From NCBI GenBank assembly GCA_001586965.3, contig LUCW03002054.1:1-31955 (forward strand): 31,955 bases of DNA. Direction: 5' to 3'. The notes under the pieces were generated by a model. It was not told the DNA's origin. It searched no databases and saw only the letters and a program-made list of their open reading frames with translations. The DNA is from Sphaeroforma sirkka (taxonomy: Eukaryota > Opisthokonta > Ichthyosporea > Ichthyophonida). The position numbers and the translations under genes were made by a program. Shown in pieces: positions 10,819 to 20,846 of the stretch (its first letter is position 1; each line of letters opens with the position of its first letter).

Positions 10819-11026
10819 TGGAAGCAGCGGACGGGACTAAAAGCTTGAAATTTTTGGAGACCAAGGACTCGAGTGCCTAAGAGAGAGAGAAAAGAGAGAG
10901 AGAGAGAGAGCTAGAGAACGCTGATTTGAGAGAGCTAGAGAACGCTGATTTGAGAGAGAGAGAGAGAGCTAGAGAGCGCTGATTTGAGAGAGAGAGAGAG
11001 AGACCACTGATCACCAAACCGAGAGG
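10819..11026 (+). repeat. Primer-binding region and GA minisatellite leader
   Basis: TGGAAGCAGCGGACGG follows the LTR at 10819 and is the primer-binding-site candidate; the tRNA is not identified. Then (GA)n tracts alternate with three units of about 26-36 bp built on GCTAGAGA and CGCTGATTTGAGAGA between about 10880 and 11006. The copy number differs from the leader of copy B. Confidence 0.75.
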
Positions 11027-12047
11027 ATGAAGTACGTGGAGCCCAAACTGAAGGATGCCACCGGCTACCCGAACTGGAAGTTGAAAATGGAAGCTAAGCT
11101 GAAGGAAAAGGCCGTCTTCAATGCCGCTACAGACCGTGAGAGGGAGATTGCCTACTCCATGATTGTCCAGAGCGTTGAAGACTGTTGTCTTGGATACGTC
11201 CGTAACACTGATAACCCTGCAGTTGCCTTGGCCCAGATCGCTACCGCAATGAACCGCCAGACGGAGGCCAATCTGGATGCGTTGACTCAGAAGTTAGATA
11301 GGATGAAGATGAACGATGGAGAAAATGTTGCTGAACTCGCCGACCGATGTGAGATTCTATTTGGCCAGCTTGCAGGTCAGGGGGATGAGTTGACTAACAT
11401 TCGGAAACGCATATCCTTCATGAAGGGCCTTCCACGTCAGTTTGCGCCGCTGAAGATTGACTTGAATGCGAAGTTTGCAAACGGAAATCGATTCAGCTAT
11501 GAGCAAGTGAAGGAAGCCGCCATTGTGTTTGAGACTGGACTCGGTATCTACGATGATGACAACGACGACGAAGATATCGGTTTTTATGCTAATGGACGAT
11601 ACCACAAGTGTAACCATCAAGCCCAGAAGGGTCGACGAGGAGGTGGTTTCGACCGACCAAGAGGTGGCTTTGGTAGTAGAGATGGCCGGGAGCTTACTTG
11701 TTTCAAGTGCCTTAAGCCCGGGCATACTCGGGCTAATTGTCGTGGTAAGATGGCGTGTTTGAATTGCAAGAAACCAGGGCATAGTATCAAACGAGACTGC
11801 CCAGATCTCGACGATGAGAATGATGATGACAATGGCTATTTCGGATTTGGATTGATGGCGATCGGTGATGACGGAGATTCCGACAGTGATGATGGTATGC
11901 CGGCCTTGATGTGTGATTCCACCAAATTTGATGAATTGGATGCTCCACCCGGGTTGCTATCTGGAGGTTTTTCATCGGATTATGAAGTTCAGGGTGGCTC
12001 AATCTCAGCTACCGATGAAGATAACTGTGCTACACTCGATGATGATC
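11027..12047 (+). mobile_element. Family 1 gag block, plus strand, largely open
   Basis: An open block of about 340 codons starting MKYVEPKLKDATGYPNWK. The first 190 residues or so are the helical copia gag domain (AMNRQTEANLDALTQKLD, then MKGLPRQFAPLKIDL). An RG-rich stretch (GGFDRPRGGFGSRDGR) follows, then two CCHC-type knuckles from about residue 225, and a long acidic tail. The start is the ATG just after the GA leader, as in the other copies. The acidic tail runs straight into inverted LTR sequence at about 12048, so the open frame beyond that point is not gag. Protease and integrase are absent here. Confidence 0.8.
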
Positions 12048-12406
12048 CTTTCGGCTCGAAAATTTCCTTTGCCAAAGAAATTCCAACGGACGTGTGCGGT
12101 CTATTTTTAGATTCCATCTCTAAAAATACAAACACATTTTCTTCAAATACGCTTAAACTTATAAGACTCATAACTCAATGAATATTCACTCAAACAACTT
12201 GAATAAGGTGTCATATGAAAGGAAAAAGCATTTCCTATAAAATAACACCTGTAACAAAATTACACATTTAATAGGTCAAACACAATCGGCCTACGAAACA
12301 CATTCGTAAACACAACATACAAAAACATACTTAGATAAGTAGTTCCTCGATGGACTAGGTCTGAGTCCAACACTTAAACATCATTCACCTTTGACAATAT
12401 GATTTT
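12048..12406 (-). repeat. Family 1 LTR, partial, minus strand
   Basis: The LTR body from the CCTTTCGGCTCG region to TGTCAAAGGTGAATG, reverse-oriented. It is joined on the left to gag of opposite orientation and on the right to RNase H. Both joins have a mirror copy at 13644-14002. Confidence 0.8.
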
Positions 12407-12541
12407 GGGCATTTGTGATGAATACCAGATAGCCAGAACGAGATCGTTTGTCTTTCTCGCCCCCATAGCTTGCATCGGCATACGCACAAAGTTTCAAGTC
12501 GTTCCCGGCTTCATAGAAGATTTCCCAGTGTTTGGTAGCCT
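12407..12541 (-). mobile_element. Family 1 RNase H fragment, minus strand
   Basis: This repeats 15675-15808, which is the start of RNase H in minus orientation. At about 12542 it is joined to plus-strand RT sequence in the middle of a GCCTCTTCAATGC junction. The inverted copy of the same junction lies at about 16775. Confidence 0.75.
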
Positions 12542-13643
12542 CTTCAATGCTGAAGATGAAGGTTTGGAAACTTCAGCAGCGCTGCAAGGCCCGGACAAAG
12601 CCTCTGGGACTCAAGTGGGTTCTCACTCTCAAGCGTGATGAAAGCGGCGCAGTTATACGACATAAAGCCCGCCTGTGTGCGAAGGGATTTGCACAACAGT
12701 ATGGTCGAGATTATGTGGAGACATCGTCACCTGTAGTCACAAAAGAGACTGACTGTGCGTGCATGTTTGGCTATCGCTGCATCTGAGAACTTGGATGTAT
12801 TGCAGTTCGATGTCAAAACTGCATTTTTGCATGGTAATTTGGAAGAGTACGTCCGCTCGGAGATCCCCACTGGTTTCATTGAACTAGTCGGTGATTTACT
12901 AAGTGATGAGGATCACCAATTGATTAAGGAGGGTGCTATTTGCGAGCTGAAGAAGAGTATCTATGGACTCAAGCAAGCCGGATTATGTTGGTTTGTGCGC
13001 TTCAGAGATTTCCTCGTTAATGATGTTGGATTCCGGCCAAGTCTTACGGACCCTTGTCTCTTTATTGGGAACAACTGCTTTCTTGTACTTTATGTTGATG
13101 ACGGTTTGATATTTTCGACTTCACGTCGAATGGGGGAGAAGATTTTGAAGAAGATCGAGACAGAGTTCGACGTCAAGTCGATGGGGTCTCCACGGTTTTT
13201 CCTCGGATGGAAAATTGATATGTCTGAAAGAGGAATTTTCATCTCGCAGCCGGCATATATTGAGAAGCTAGCGCAGAAGTATGGACCATTGAAAAGGGTC
13301 AGTACACCTATGAGTACATCTTTCGACGTGAATCGGCCTGGTACATTGGTGCAGGATTCAGACTACCGTGGTATCATAGGTTCCCTTATGTTTGCAGCTG
13401 TGGGTACGCGTCCTGATATTGCTTTTGCGACAAGTTCACTGAGCCGATACCTTGACGAGCCGACTAAGGTGAGAGAGCCTGCCGCAAGAAATCTGTGCGG
13501 ATACTTGGAGGCTACCAAACACTGGGGAATCTTCTATGAAGCCGGGAACGACTTGAAACTTTGTGCGTATGCCGATGCAAGCTATGGGGACGAGAAAGAC
13601 AAACGATCTCGTTCTGGCTATCTGGTATTCATCACAAATGCCC
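12542..13643 (+). mobile_element. Family 1 RT/RNase H block, plus strand
   Basis: It contains the RT from KVWKLQQRCKAR-type sequence through DVKTAFLHG, KSIYGLKQAG and YVDD to the RNase H start DASYGDEKDKRSRSGY. The open stretch 12755-13669 (304 codons) gives the same protein, residue for residue, as the minus-strand stretch 15649-16563. It is also a direct repeat of 9270-10374, offset by about 3.27 kb. It is one block of a fossil element, lacking gag, protease and integrase in line with it. Confidence 0.8.
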
Positions 13644-14002
13644 AAAATCATATTGTCAAAGGTGAATGATGTTTAAGTGTTGGACTCAGACCTAGTCCAT
13701 CGAGGAACTACTTATCTAAGTATGTTTTTGTATGTTGTGTTTACGAATGTGTTTCGTACGCCGATTGTGGTTGACCTATTATATGTGTAATTTTTTTACA
13801 AATATTATTTGATAGGAAATGTTTTTTCCTTTCATATGATACCTTATTCAAGTTGTTTGAGTGAATATTCATTGAGTTATGAGTCTTATAAGTTTAAGCG
13901 TATTTGAAGAAAATGTGTTTGTATTTTTAGAGATGGAATCTAAAAATAGACCGCACACGTCCGTTGGAATTTCTTTGGCAAAGGAAATTTTCGAGCCGAA
14001 AG
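13644..14002 (+). repeat. Family 1 LTR, partial, plus strand
   Basis: A near-exact inverted copy of 12048-12406, including the joins at both ends (RNase H on the left, gag of opposite orientation on the right). Confidence 0.8.
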
Positions 14003-15026
14003 GATCATCATCGAGTGTAGCACAGTTATCTTCATCGGTAGCTGAGATTGAGCCACCCTGAACTTCATAATCCGATGAAAAACCTCCAGATAGCAACCCG
14101 GGTGGAGCATCCAATTCATCATCAAATTTGGTGGAATCACACATCAAGGCCGGCATACCATCATCACTGTCGGAATCTCCGTCATCACCGATCGCCATCA
14201 ATCCAAATCCGAAATAGCCATTGTCATCATCATTCTCATCGTCGAGATCTGGGCAGTCTCGTTTGATACTATGCCCTGGTTTCTTGCAATTCAAACACGC
14301 CATCTTACCACGACAATTAGCCCGAGTATGCCCGGGCTTAAGGCACTTGAAACAAGTAAGCTCCCGGCCATCTCTACTACCAAAGCCACCTCTTGGTCGG
14401 TCGAAACCACCTCCTCGTCGACCCTTCTGGGCTTGATGGTTACACTTGTGGTATCGTCCATTAGCATAAAAACCGATATCTTCGTCGTCGTTGTCATCAT
14501 CGTAGATACCGAGTCCAGTCTCAAACACAATGGCGGCTTCCTTCACTTGCTCATAGCTGAATCGATTTCCGTTTGCAAACTTCGCATTCAAGTCAATCTT
14601 CAGCGGCGCAAACTGACGTGGAAGGCCCTTCATGAAGGATATGCGTTTCCGAATGTTAGTCAACTCATCCCCCTGACCTGCAAGCTGGCCAAATAGAATC
14701 TCACATCGGTCGGCGAGTTCAGCAACATTTTCTCCATCGTTCATCTTCATCCTATCTAACTTCTGAGTCAACGCATCCAGATTGGCCTCCGTCTGGCGGT
14801 TCATTGCGGTAGCGATCTGGGCCAAGGCAACTGCAGGGTTATCAGTGTTACGGACGTATCCAAGACAACAGTCTTCAACGCTCTGGACAATCATGGAGTA
14901 GGCAATCTCCCTCTCACGGTCTGTAGCGGCATTGAAGACGGCCTTTTCCTTCAGCTTAGCTTCCATTTTCAACTTCCAGTTCGGGTAGCCGGTGGCATCC
15001 TTCAGTTTGGGCTCCACGTACTTCAT
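14003..15026 (-). mobile_element. Family 1 gag block, minus strand, largely open
   Basis: The inverted near-identical partner of 11027-12047, with the same start, RG-rich stretch, CCHC knuckles and acidic tail. The frame that continues below 14003 to 13869 is LTR-derived and not gag. On the minus strand it is preceded by a normal leader (15027-15234) and LTR (15235-15674). Confidence 0.8.
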
Positions 15027-15234
15027 CCTCTCGGTTTGGTGATCAGTGGTCTCTCTCTCTCTCTCTCAAATCAGCGCTCTCTAGCTCTCTCTCTCTCTCT
15101 CAAATCAGCGTTCTCTAGCTCTCTCAAATCAGCGTTCTCTAGCTCTCTCTCTCTCTCTCTTTTCTCTCTCTCTTAGGCACTCGAGTCCTTGGTCTCCAAA
15201 AATTTCAAGCTTTTAGTCCCGTCCGCTGCTTCCA
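15027..15234 (-). repeat. Leader with GA minisatellite, minus strand
   Basis: The inverted partner of 10819-11026, again with three GCTAGAGA/CGCTGATTT units and the same primer-binding candidate next to the LTR. Confidence 0.75.
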
Positions 15235-15674
15235 CGTGAATTTTTCAACTCTGTGAAAGTGCTCTTTATTTCCTTTTGTACTCCGTATTTATACTATTTT
15301 TCGTCAAAATTGAACGGCCCTTTCGGCTCGAAAATTTCTTTTGCCAAAGAAATTCCAACGAACGTGCGCGGTCTATTTTTAGATTCCATCTCTAAAAATA
15401 CAAACACAATTTCTTCAAATACACTTAAACTTATAAGACTCATAACTCAATGAATATTCACTCAAACAACTTGAATAAGGTATCATATGAAAGGAAAAAA
15501 CATTTCCTATCAAATAATATTTGTAAAAAAATTACACATATAATAGGTCAACCACAATCGGCGTACGAAACACATTCGTAAACACAACATACACATACTT
15601 AGATAAGTAGTTCCTCGATGGACTAGGTCTGAGTCCAACACTTAAACATCATTCACCTTTGACAATATGATTTT
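15235..15674 (-). repeat. Family 1 LTR, minus strand, nearly complete
   Basis: The inverted partner of 10375-10818, with the TATA and AATAAA pair. On the right it joins RNase H sequence of the same orientation, exactly as the LTR at 10375 does. Confidence 0.85.
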
Positions 15675-16773
15675 GGGCATTTGTGATGAATACCAGATAG
15701 CCAGAACGAGATCGTTTGTCTTTCTCGTCCCCATAGCTTGCATCGGCATACGCACAAAGTTTCAAGTCGTTCCCGGCTTCATAGAAGATTCCCCAGTGTT
15801 TGGTAGCCTCCAAGTATCCGCACAGATTTCTTGCGGCAGGCTCTCTCACCTTAGTCGGCTCGTCAAGGTATCGGCTCAGTGAACTTGTCGCAAAAGCAAT
15901 ATCAGGACGCGTACCCACAGCTGCAAACATAAGGGAACCTATGATACCACGGTAGTCTGAATCCTGCACCAATGTACCAGGCCGATTCACGTCGAAAGAT
16001 GTACTCATAGGTGTACTGACCCTTTTCAATGGTCCATACTTCTGCGCTAGCTTCTCAATATATGCCGGCTGCGAGATGAAAATTCCTCTTTCAGACATAT
16101 CAATTTTCCATCCGAGGAAAAACCGTGGAGACCCCATCGACTTGACGTCGAACTCTGTCTCGATCTTCTTCAAAATCTTCTCCCCCATTCGACGTGAAGT
16201 CGAAAATATCAAACCGTCATCAACATAAAGTACAAGAAAGCAGTTGTTCCCAATAAAGAGACAAGGGTCCGTAAGACTTGGCCGGAATCCAACATCATTA
16301 ACGAGGAAATCTCTGAAGCGCACAAACCAACATAATCCGGCTTGCTTGAGTCCATAGATACTCTTCTTCAGCTCGCAAATAGCACCCTCCTTAATCAATT
16401 GGTGATCCTCATCACTTAGTAAATCACCGACTAGTTCAATGAAACCAGTGGGGATCTCCGAGCGGACGTACTCTTCCAAATTACCATGCAAAAATGCAGT
16501 TTTGACATCGAACTGCAATACATCCAAGTTCTCAGATGCAGCGATAGCCAAACATGCACGCACAGTCAGTCTCTTTTGTGACTACAGGTGACGATGTCTC
16601 CACATAATCTCGACCATACTGTTGTGCAAATCCCTTCGCACACAGGCGGGCTTTATGTCGTATAACTGCGCCGCTTTCATCACGCTTGAGAGTGAGAACC
16701 CACTTGAGTCCCAGAGGCTTTGTCCGGGCCTTGCAGCGCTGCTGAAGTTTCCAAACCTTCATCTTCAGCATTG
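15675..16773 (-). mobile_element. Family 1 RT/RNase H block, minus strand
   Basis: The inverted partner of 12542-13643, with RT motifs DVKTAFLHG, KSIYGLKQAG and YVDD. Its predicted 304-residue stretch is identical to that of the plus-strand block. It ends at about 16774, where plus-strand RNase H begins. Confidence 0.8.
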
Positions 16774-17199
16774 AAGAGGCTACCAAACACTGGGAAATCT
16801 TCTATGAAGCCGGGAACGACTTGAAACTTTGTGCGTATGCCGATGCAAGCTATGGGGGCGAGAAAGACAAACGATCTCGTTCTGGCTATCTGGTATTCAT
16901 CACAAATGCCCCAGTCTACTGGGGGGTCGCCGTCAGACACTTGTCACCCTAAGTACTTCTGAGGCAGAGTATGCAGTCTTGCAGAGTCTTGCCGTGATGT
17001 AAAAACTGCTTTGAATTTGCTATCTGAGCTAGGACGAGCCACTGATCAATCTGTAGTTTGTTACGAGGACAATCAGACTGCTAAGAAGATGGCTGAGGAA
17101 TTGACCACCAAGCGCAGTAAGCATATTGATATCAAATATCATTATGTGCGAGAGTTATGTGCAAAGAAGATCATCGCATTGGAAGACTGCCGGTCTAAG
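16774..17199 (+). mobile_element. Family 1 RNase H fragment, plus strand
   Basis: RNase H in plus orientation: DASYGGEKDKRSRSGY at its start, then SEAEYAVLQSLAV-like sequence, and VCYEDNQTAKKMAEELTTK plus RSKHIDIKYHYVRE at 17058-17150, the third and last acidic motifs of copia RNase H. Similarity to Family 1 stops at about 17199, so the open frame from 17011 to 17451 is not one protein. This is the right edge of the Family 1 block. Confidence 0.75.
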
Positions 17200-17452
17200 C
17201 ATCGCAGACCCAGACCGCACGTCTACTCTGACCACAGGGTTACCCTTGGGTGTGTCCATCGGTTGCCTCTAGACGGGGTCGAATCGGTCAATATTGTTGG
17301 GATATCTTCACAATTCACGGATACAATTGTCTGGGGATTCCAAGGAAGCCAGTCGACCTTTGATTCGAGAATAGTGGTGGTCTTAATATCTTTAGAGTTC
17401 ACAGTAGGCATATTGATAGCGCGAGATCAGAGTGACTTGATATGTTGTTAGA
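17200..17452 (-). pseudogene. Possible gag start of another copia family (fossil fragment)
   Basis: On the minus strand an ATG at 17411 opens 62 codons (MPTVNSKDIKTTTILESK, then DWLPWNPQT) that resemble the opening of copia gag proteins, where a W-x-x-W-type motif follows a short polar start. Just upstream on the minus strand, ACTCTAACA at about 17444-17452 could be the end of an LTR whose mirror would be TGTTAGAGT. The fragment ends at the Family 1 RNase H join. The family is not recognised, and this may be chance. Confidence 0.3.
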
Positions 17453-17507
17453 GTACAATGTAGTAGACTTTAAATAAAGTGCAACTGTATATATTTATTT
17501 CTGACCT

Positions 17508-17532
17508 CACCTTTGGTTTTATACCGAAGGTG
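17508..17532. repeat. Short imperfect hairpin
   Basis: CACCTTTGG and CCGAAGGTG pair over 8 of 9 bases with a 7-base loop. Its function is unknown; in a eukaryotic intergenic or LTR context it may be incidental. Confidence 0.4.
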
Positions 17533-17744
17533 TCTGTGCTAGTGTTCAGCCGCTTGGGCTGGCCAGAATAAAAACTCATGTGGTCAGTATGAGAAACCTT
17601 ATGCGGAACACTTTAACACTTCGATGATTTTCTATTTCAACTTCTCTGCAACTAAATCTCACGCTGATCACATGATGCATTTCCGCATAGGTTGTGACTC
17701 ACATAGAACCGCAGCTATTATTAGAATGTCGCGGTTTACAGGCT

Positions 17745-17905
17745 TAATCCACTCTCGGGAATCGGTTGAGAAACTTAATCTGCTCTCGGAAGTCGGTTAA
17801 GTGAAAATTTAACTCTTGAGAGTAATTTGAGCAACATAATTAGCTCTCGGGAGTGAGCTAACTCTGACGACTTAGCTCTCGAGAGTGAGCTGACTCTGAT
17901 GACTT
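17745..17905. repeat. Degenerate tandem repeat around CTCTCGGGAGT
   Basis: Five or six spaced copies of a near-palindromic core (CTCTCGGGAAT, CTCTCGGAAGT, CTCTTGAGAGT, CTCTCGGGAGT, CTCTCGAGAGT), roughly every 30-37 bases, often followed by GAGCTAACT or GGTTGAG. The last two units (AGCTCTCG, then GAGTGAGCT and GACTCTGA) are the best conserved. Confidence 0.65.
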
Positions 17906-18582
17906 CCATAAATCAAAGATGGTTTCTTGCTGTAAAATCTGGCCTGAGACCTGTAGTCTCTCATTTTCTCTGATGCGAAAAGTTATCTATCACGTTTGCT
18001 CCGCTACAAAGGTAACTTTATTGGTTTATTAGTAATCATAAAGCCATCTGTCGAGTAAAGTCTCAAAAGTAGGGAATCCAATGCTGGCGGTTTTAATCGA
18101 CGATAAAAAACAGTGAAGGTGCATTTTGTTCACAAAAGTCTACATAAAAGGTGAGAGTATAAAACATGCGGATGTAGTAGCATCCTTGGTACCAGAGGTG
18201 AAGGAGCGGTGGGTCATCAGCCAACTCCGTTGAATATAAGCACCAAAATTCATGTCATCATATTTTGGACATCAGTAATATTGGTGACATAACAAATTGA
18301 TGGAAAATCAGTCATTGGATTTTTGGCGGAAAAAAACAATGTCATCAGATTTTTGAGATTTGTGTAGATTATTACTCATAGATTTCGGGTAACCTCTGGA
18401 GTTTAATTGTTAATTAGACTCCGAGTGTGTTGCTTGCGCTACTCCTGCTCGCTCGACCCCCGTGGGTCCCGGGCAAAATATCAAGCTTTAGGCAAGGAGC
18501 GATCCATGCTTATTTTCAATTAAAATCAGCTGCTGAAAGTAGTCGGCGATGAATAAGATGCAGCAATAACTGACGTGACGTG

Positions 18583-18950
18583 GGTTAGGCATTTAAAATA
18601 ATCAGTATTTATCAAGTAGTTCGGTACTATGAACTGTCAAGTGTCACAATATGACATATACAATATGAGCACAAATGTTTCCGCCACTGGATTGTAAGGC
18701 GGTTGAACACGCGTATAGACACCCTCAGCAGAGGGTCAAATAAATCACTTACTTCCGGTATTATTATTGTTGAACGGGTTACGGGCCTATTAAACCTTAG
18801 CAATATCTCGTAAGTAGAAACAACACAATCTTTATCCACGGTCACTAAACCCGTCGCTGTACCAAACCAAACCTCCAGCGACCAATCTGATCGTAACTAA
18901 ACACCACACGAACCCGCATCCACCCACATCCGGATCACACGTAAGACACT
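18583..18950 (+). repeat. Family 2 5' LTR and leader
   Basis: GTTAGGCATTTAAAATAAT from 18584 matches the 3' LTR start at 24912 for about 87 bases. The LTR/leader boundary is not certain: AATAAA near 18740 and the lack of a recognisable primer-binding site leave the end somewhere between about 18830 and 18900. The remainder to 18950 is leader before the gag ATG. Confidence 0.6.
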
Positions 18951-20354
18951 ATGTCGACTGGCAAGGACGCAGGCAAAGCCGCCTGGCCACAAAGCTTCAG
19001 GACTGTCGAAGGAGCCAATGACTTTCTCACCAGATTTTGGCCAGACTGTCCCAGATATGACACTGTAGACCAGGCTAATAATCACCTCGACAGCATTCGC
19101 AAACTAGCAGAAACATTAGAACTTGAAATCCACGCTCCCACAGCACACGCTCTTGCCCACTTAGCAATCTCCAACAAGGAAATCGACACCTCCTCAACAC
19201 CTGTGTGAAAGAACTTACAGACGCTATTAGGGGTTAGAAACGTCACACCGCGTTTCTAGGAGACGACAACAAATTTCTGCGCACCCAACTCGACACACTT
19301 AAAAGAGGAATATGCACACGCAACCGAACAAATCACAGATATGCAGACCAAAGTTCACGCACAGACACAGAAGTCTAATCAGCACTTCGCCGCTTTAGCA
19401 AGCGAACTACAAACCGTACGCGCTTAACTAAAAGAGGCACACGATATACTCACCCATCAACAAGGCACACGTTACACGGCTACATCACACGCCGATAGAT
19501 ACGGGATCAATCCTACCCCACCCGCTATACCCACAGCTACAAACGCAAACAACTAGAAGGCTGGGAAACTTTTGGCCCTTGGATAATGGGCCTAAAAATG
19601 GAACTCGAACACTTGGGGGTGCACCATCGCCTGCACCCTGACTGCAATGACACATCCAACGGCGGAGGACCCGATATGCTAGCAGATGCCAGATGCTGAC
19701 GCATTCTAATACACTATACACGGGAACCTTGTCAACGCAGTATACAAAAGTTACATCTCCAAAGCACCTCACGAGTTCTTCAAATACATATGCATCACTA
19801 ATAACACCGGTAGCTATGGACGCTTCTGGTACTGCTTGAAACGTCTGACATTATTCACAGCGAGTGGTTCGACGGAGAACAGTATGCAAGCTCTTGAGGA
19901 GATACGCCAAGGCCTACTGGATATAGGTGAAGTGATACCAGACAAATACCTAATCTGCGCCCTTCTATATAGTCTTGGTGACAACTACCAACTACTACGC
20001 TCTACACTCTTCGCCCGAGCTGACACAGTCGGTATGGCCCTTGAGAAGGTATATCGAATGACATTTTTCGTAGGGGATCATCAGATCAAACCCGAGACAA
20101 ATCCATCTGGCATTAATGCAATCCAAACACGCGATGGTGACAATCGTCGACAAGGGCGCGACCGCAGAGACAAGAAATGTGGCGCTTGTGGTAAAACCGA
20201 TCATACTTTATTCAGCTGTCCTACATCTAACTGCCGAGTATGTGGGGAAGACGGCCATACAGGCAAAAAATGCAAAGTAGACCACTCTACCCTGACGTGC
20301 GACAAATGTACTCGACCTGGCCACACTGGCACGGCGTGCCTCAACAGCAAGTGA
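18951..20354 (+). pseudogene. Family 2 gag region (fossil)
   Basis: It opens MSTGKDAGKAAWPQSFRTVE and reaches, at 20178-20350, three CCHC zinc knuckles in a row: CGACGKTDHTLFSC, CRVCGEDGHTGKKC and CDKCTRPGHTGTAC, each C-x2-C-x4-H-x4-C. The segment 19836-20130 carries the helical gag domain (QALEEIRQGLLDIGEVIPDK, then ALLYSLGDNY). Three knuckles are more than the one or two of many copia gags. The region is interrupted more than once. Confidence 0.75.
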
Positions 20355-20439
20355 CAGTACGGGGTCCAAAATACAGGCATTGCACATAACCCTTATATAC
20401 TACGAATACTAATAGCAATATAACCACCTGTATAAAATT

Positions 20440-20846
20440 ACCAGAACAGCCTGCAAGTCTACCAAGTCAGCAAAATAGATAGAGCACCAACCGGACCCGA
20501 ACCAACCGACACTATCACAGCATCCTTATTCGATTCGGGTGCAATGATACATATCCGCACAAGAACAGACGGTGTTACGAATATAGAACAGGGCACATAT
20601 ATAGTCGAATTCCCTGACAAGAGCCAAATGACTCTACACGAAAGGGGCATTCTCCCAGGCCTAGGTCAAGTATTGATTATGTCAAAGACATCCCAGAACA
20701 TGCTCTCGGTACAGTTGATGCAGCGACACGGTTATGGAAGTTACTTCCCCCCTGAGACAAACGGTACAAAACACACCGAATGTCATATACAATTTGATGG
20801 CCATACAATCAAACGCATCCAGAATACCAATGGTCAATATACTTAG
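20440..20846 (+). pseudogene. Family 2 protease region (fossil)
   Basis: LFDSGAMIHI at about 20526-20555 is the retropepsin active-site motif (D-S-G-A in place of D-T-G-A), followed by the typical spacing to LPGLGQVLIMS and MLSVQLMQRHGY, which match the LPG...LLSVSQL pattern of copia proteases. Confidence 0.8.

Larger units (their letters stand above)
10375..15674. repeat. Inverted repeat 1 (arms 10375-12541 and 13508-15674)
   Basis: LTR+, leader+, gag+, LTR-, RNase H- in the left arm is mirrored by RNase H+, LTR+, gag-, leader-, LTR- in the right arm. Positions pair to a nearly constant sum of about 26053, with arms of about 2.17 kb and a spacer of about 0.97 kb made of RT+. Identity looks above 98% by eye. 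This could be a true palindrome or an assembly product. Confidence 0.8.
12407..16915. repeat. Inverted repeat 2 (arms 12407-14002 and 15315-16915)
   Basis: A second inverted repeat overlaps the first: RNase H-, RT+, RNase H+, LTR+ against LTR-, RNase H-, RT-, RNase H+. Positions pair to a constant sum of 29318. The two 304-codon RT frames inside the arms are identical in protein sequence. The spacer holds the minus-strand gag and leader. Confidence 0.8.
17453..18582. other. Unassigned DNA between the two retroelement blocks
   Basis: No convincing coding region. It holds a short hairpin (17508-17532), the CTCTCGGGAGT repeat cluster (17745-17905) and AATAAA-type motifs on both strands near 17472 and 17493. 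Part of it, next to 17452, may be LTR of the fragment at 17200-17452, but no second LTR copy exists in the window to prove this. Confidence 0.5.

Noticed and set aside
10819-10840. Naming the primer tRNA for the TGGAAGCAGCGGACGG site
   Set aside because: The match to a tRNA 3' end cannot be checked here, and the T-arm alignment is off by one position.
17011-17451. 146-codon plus-strand frame as a single protein
   Set aside because: Only the first 60 residues or so are RNase H; the rest crosses the Family 1 edge into unrelated DNA.
17508-17532. Hairpin as a transcription terminator
   Set aside because: Intrinsic terminators are not expected in a nuclear eukaryotic context; reported only as a short inverted repeat.
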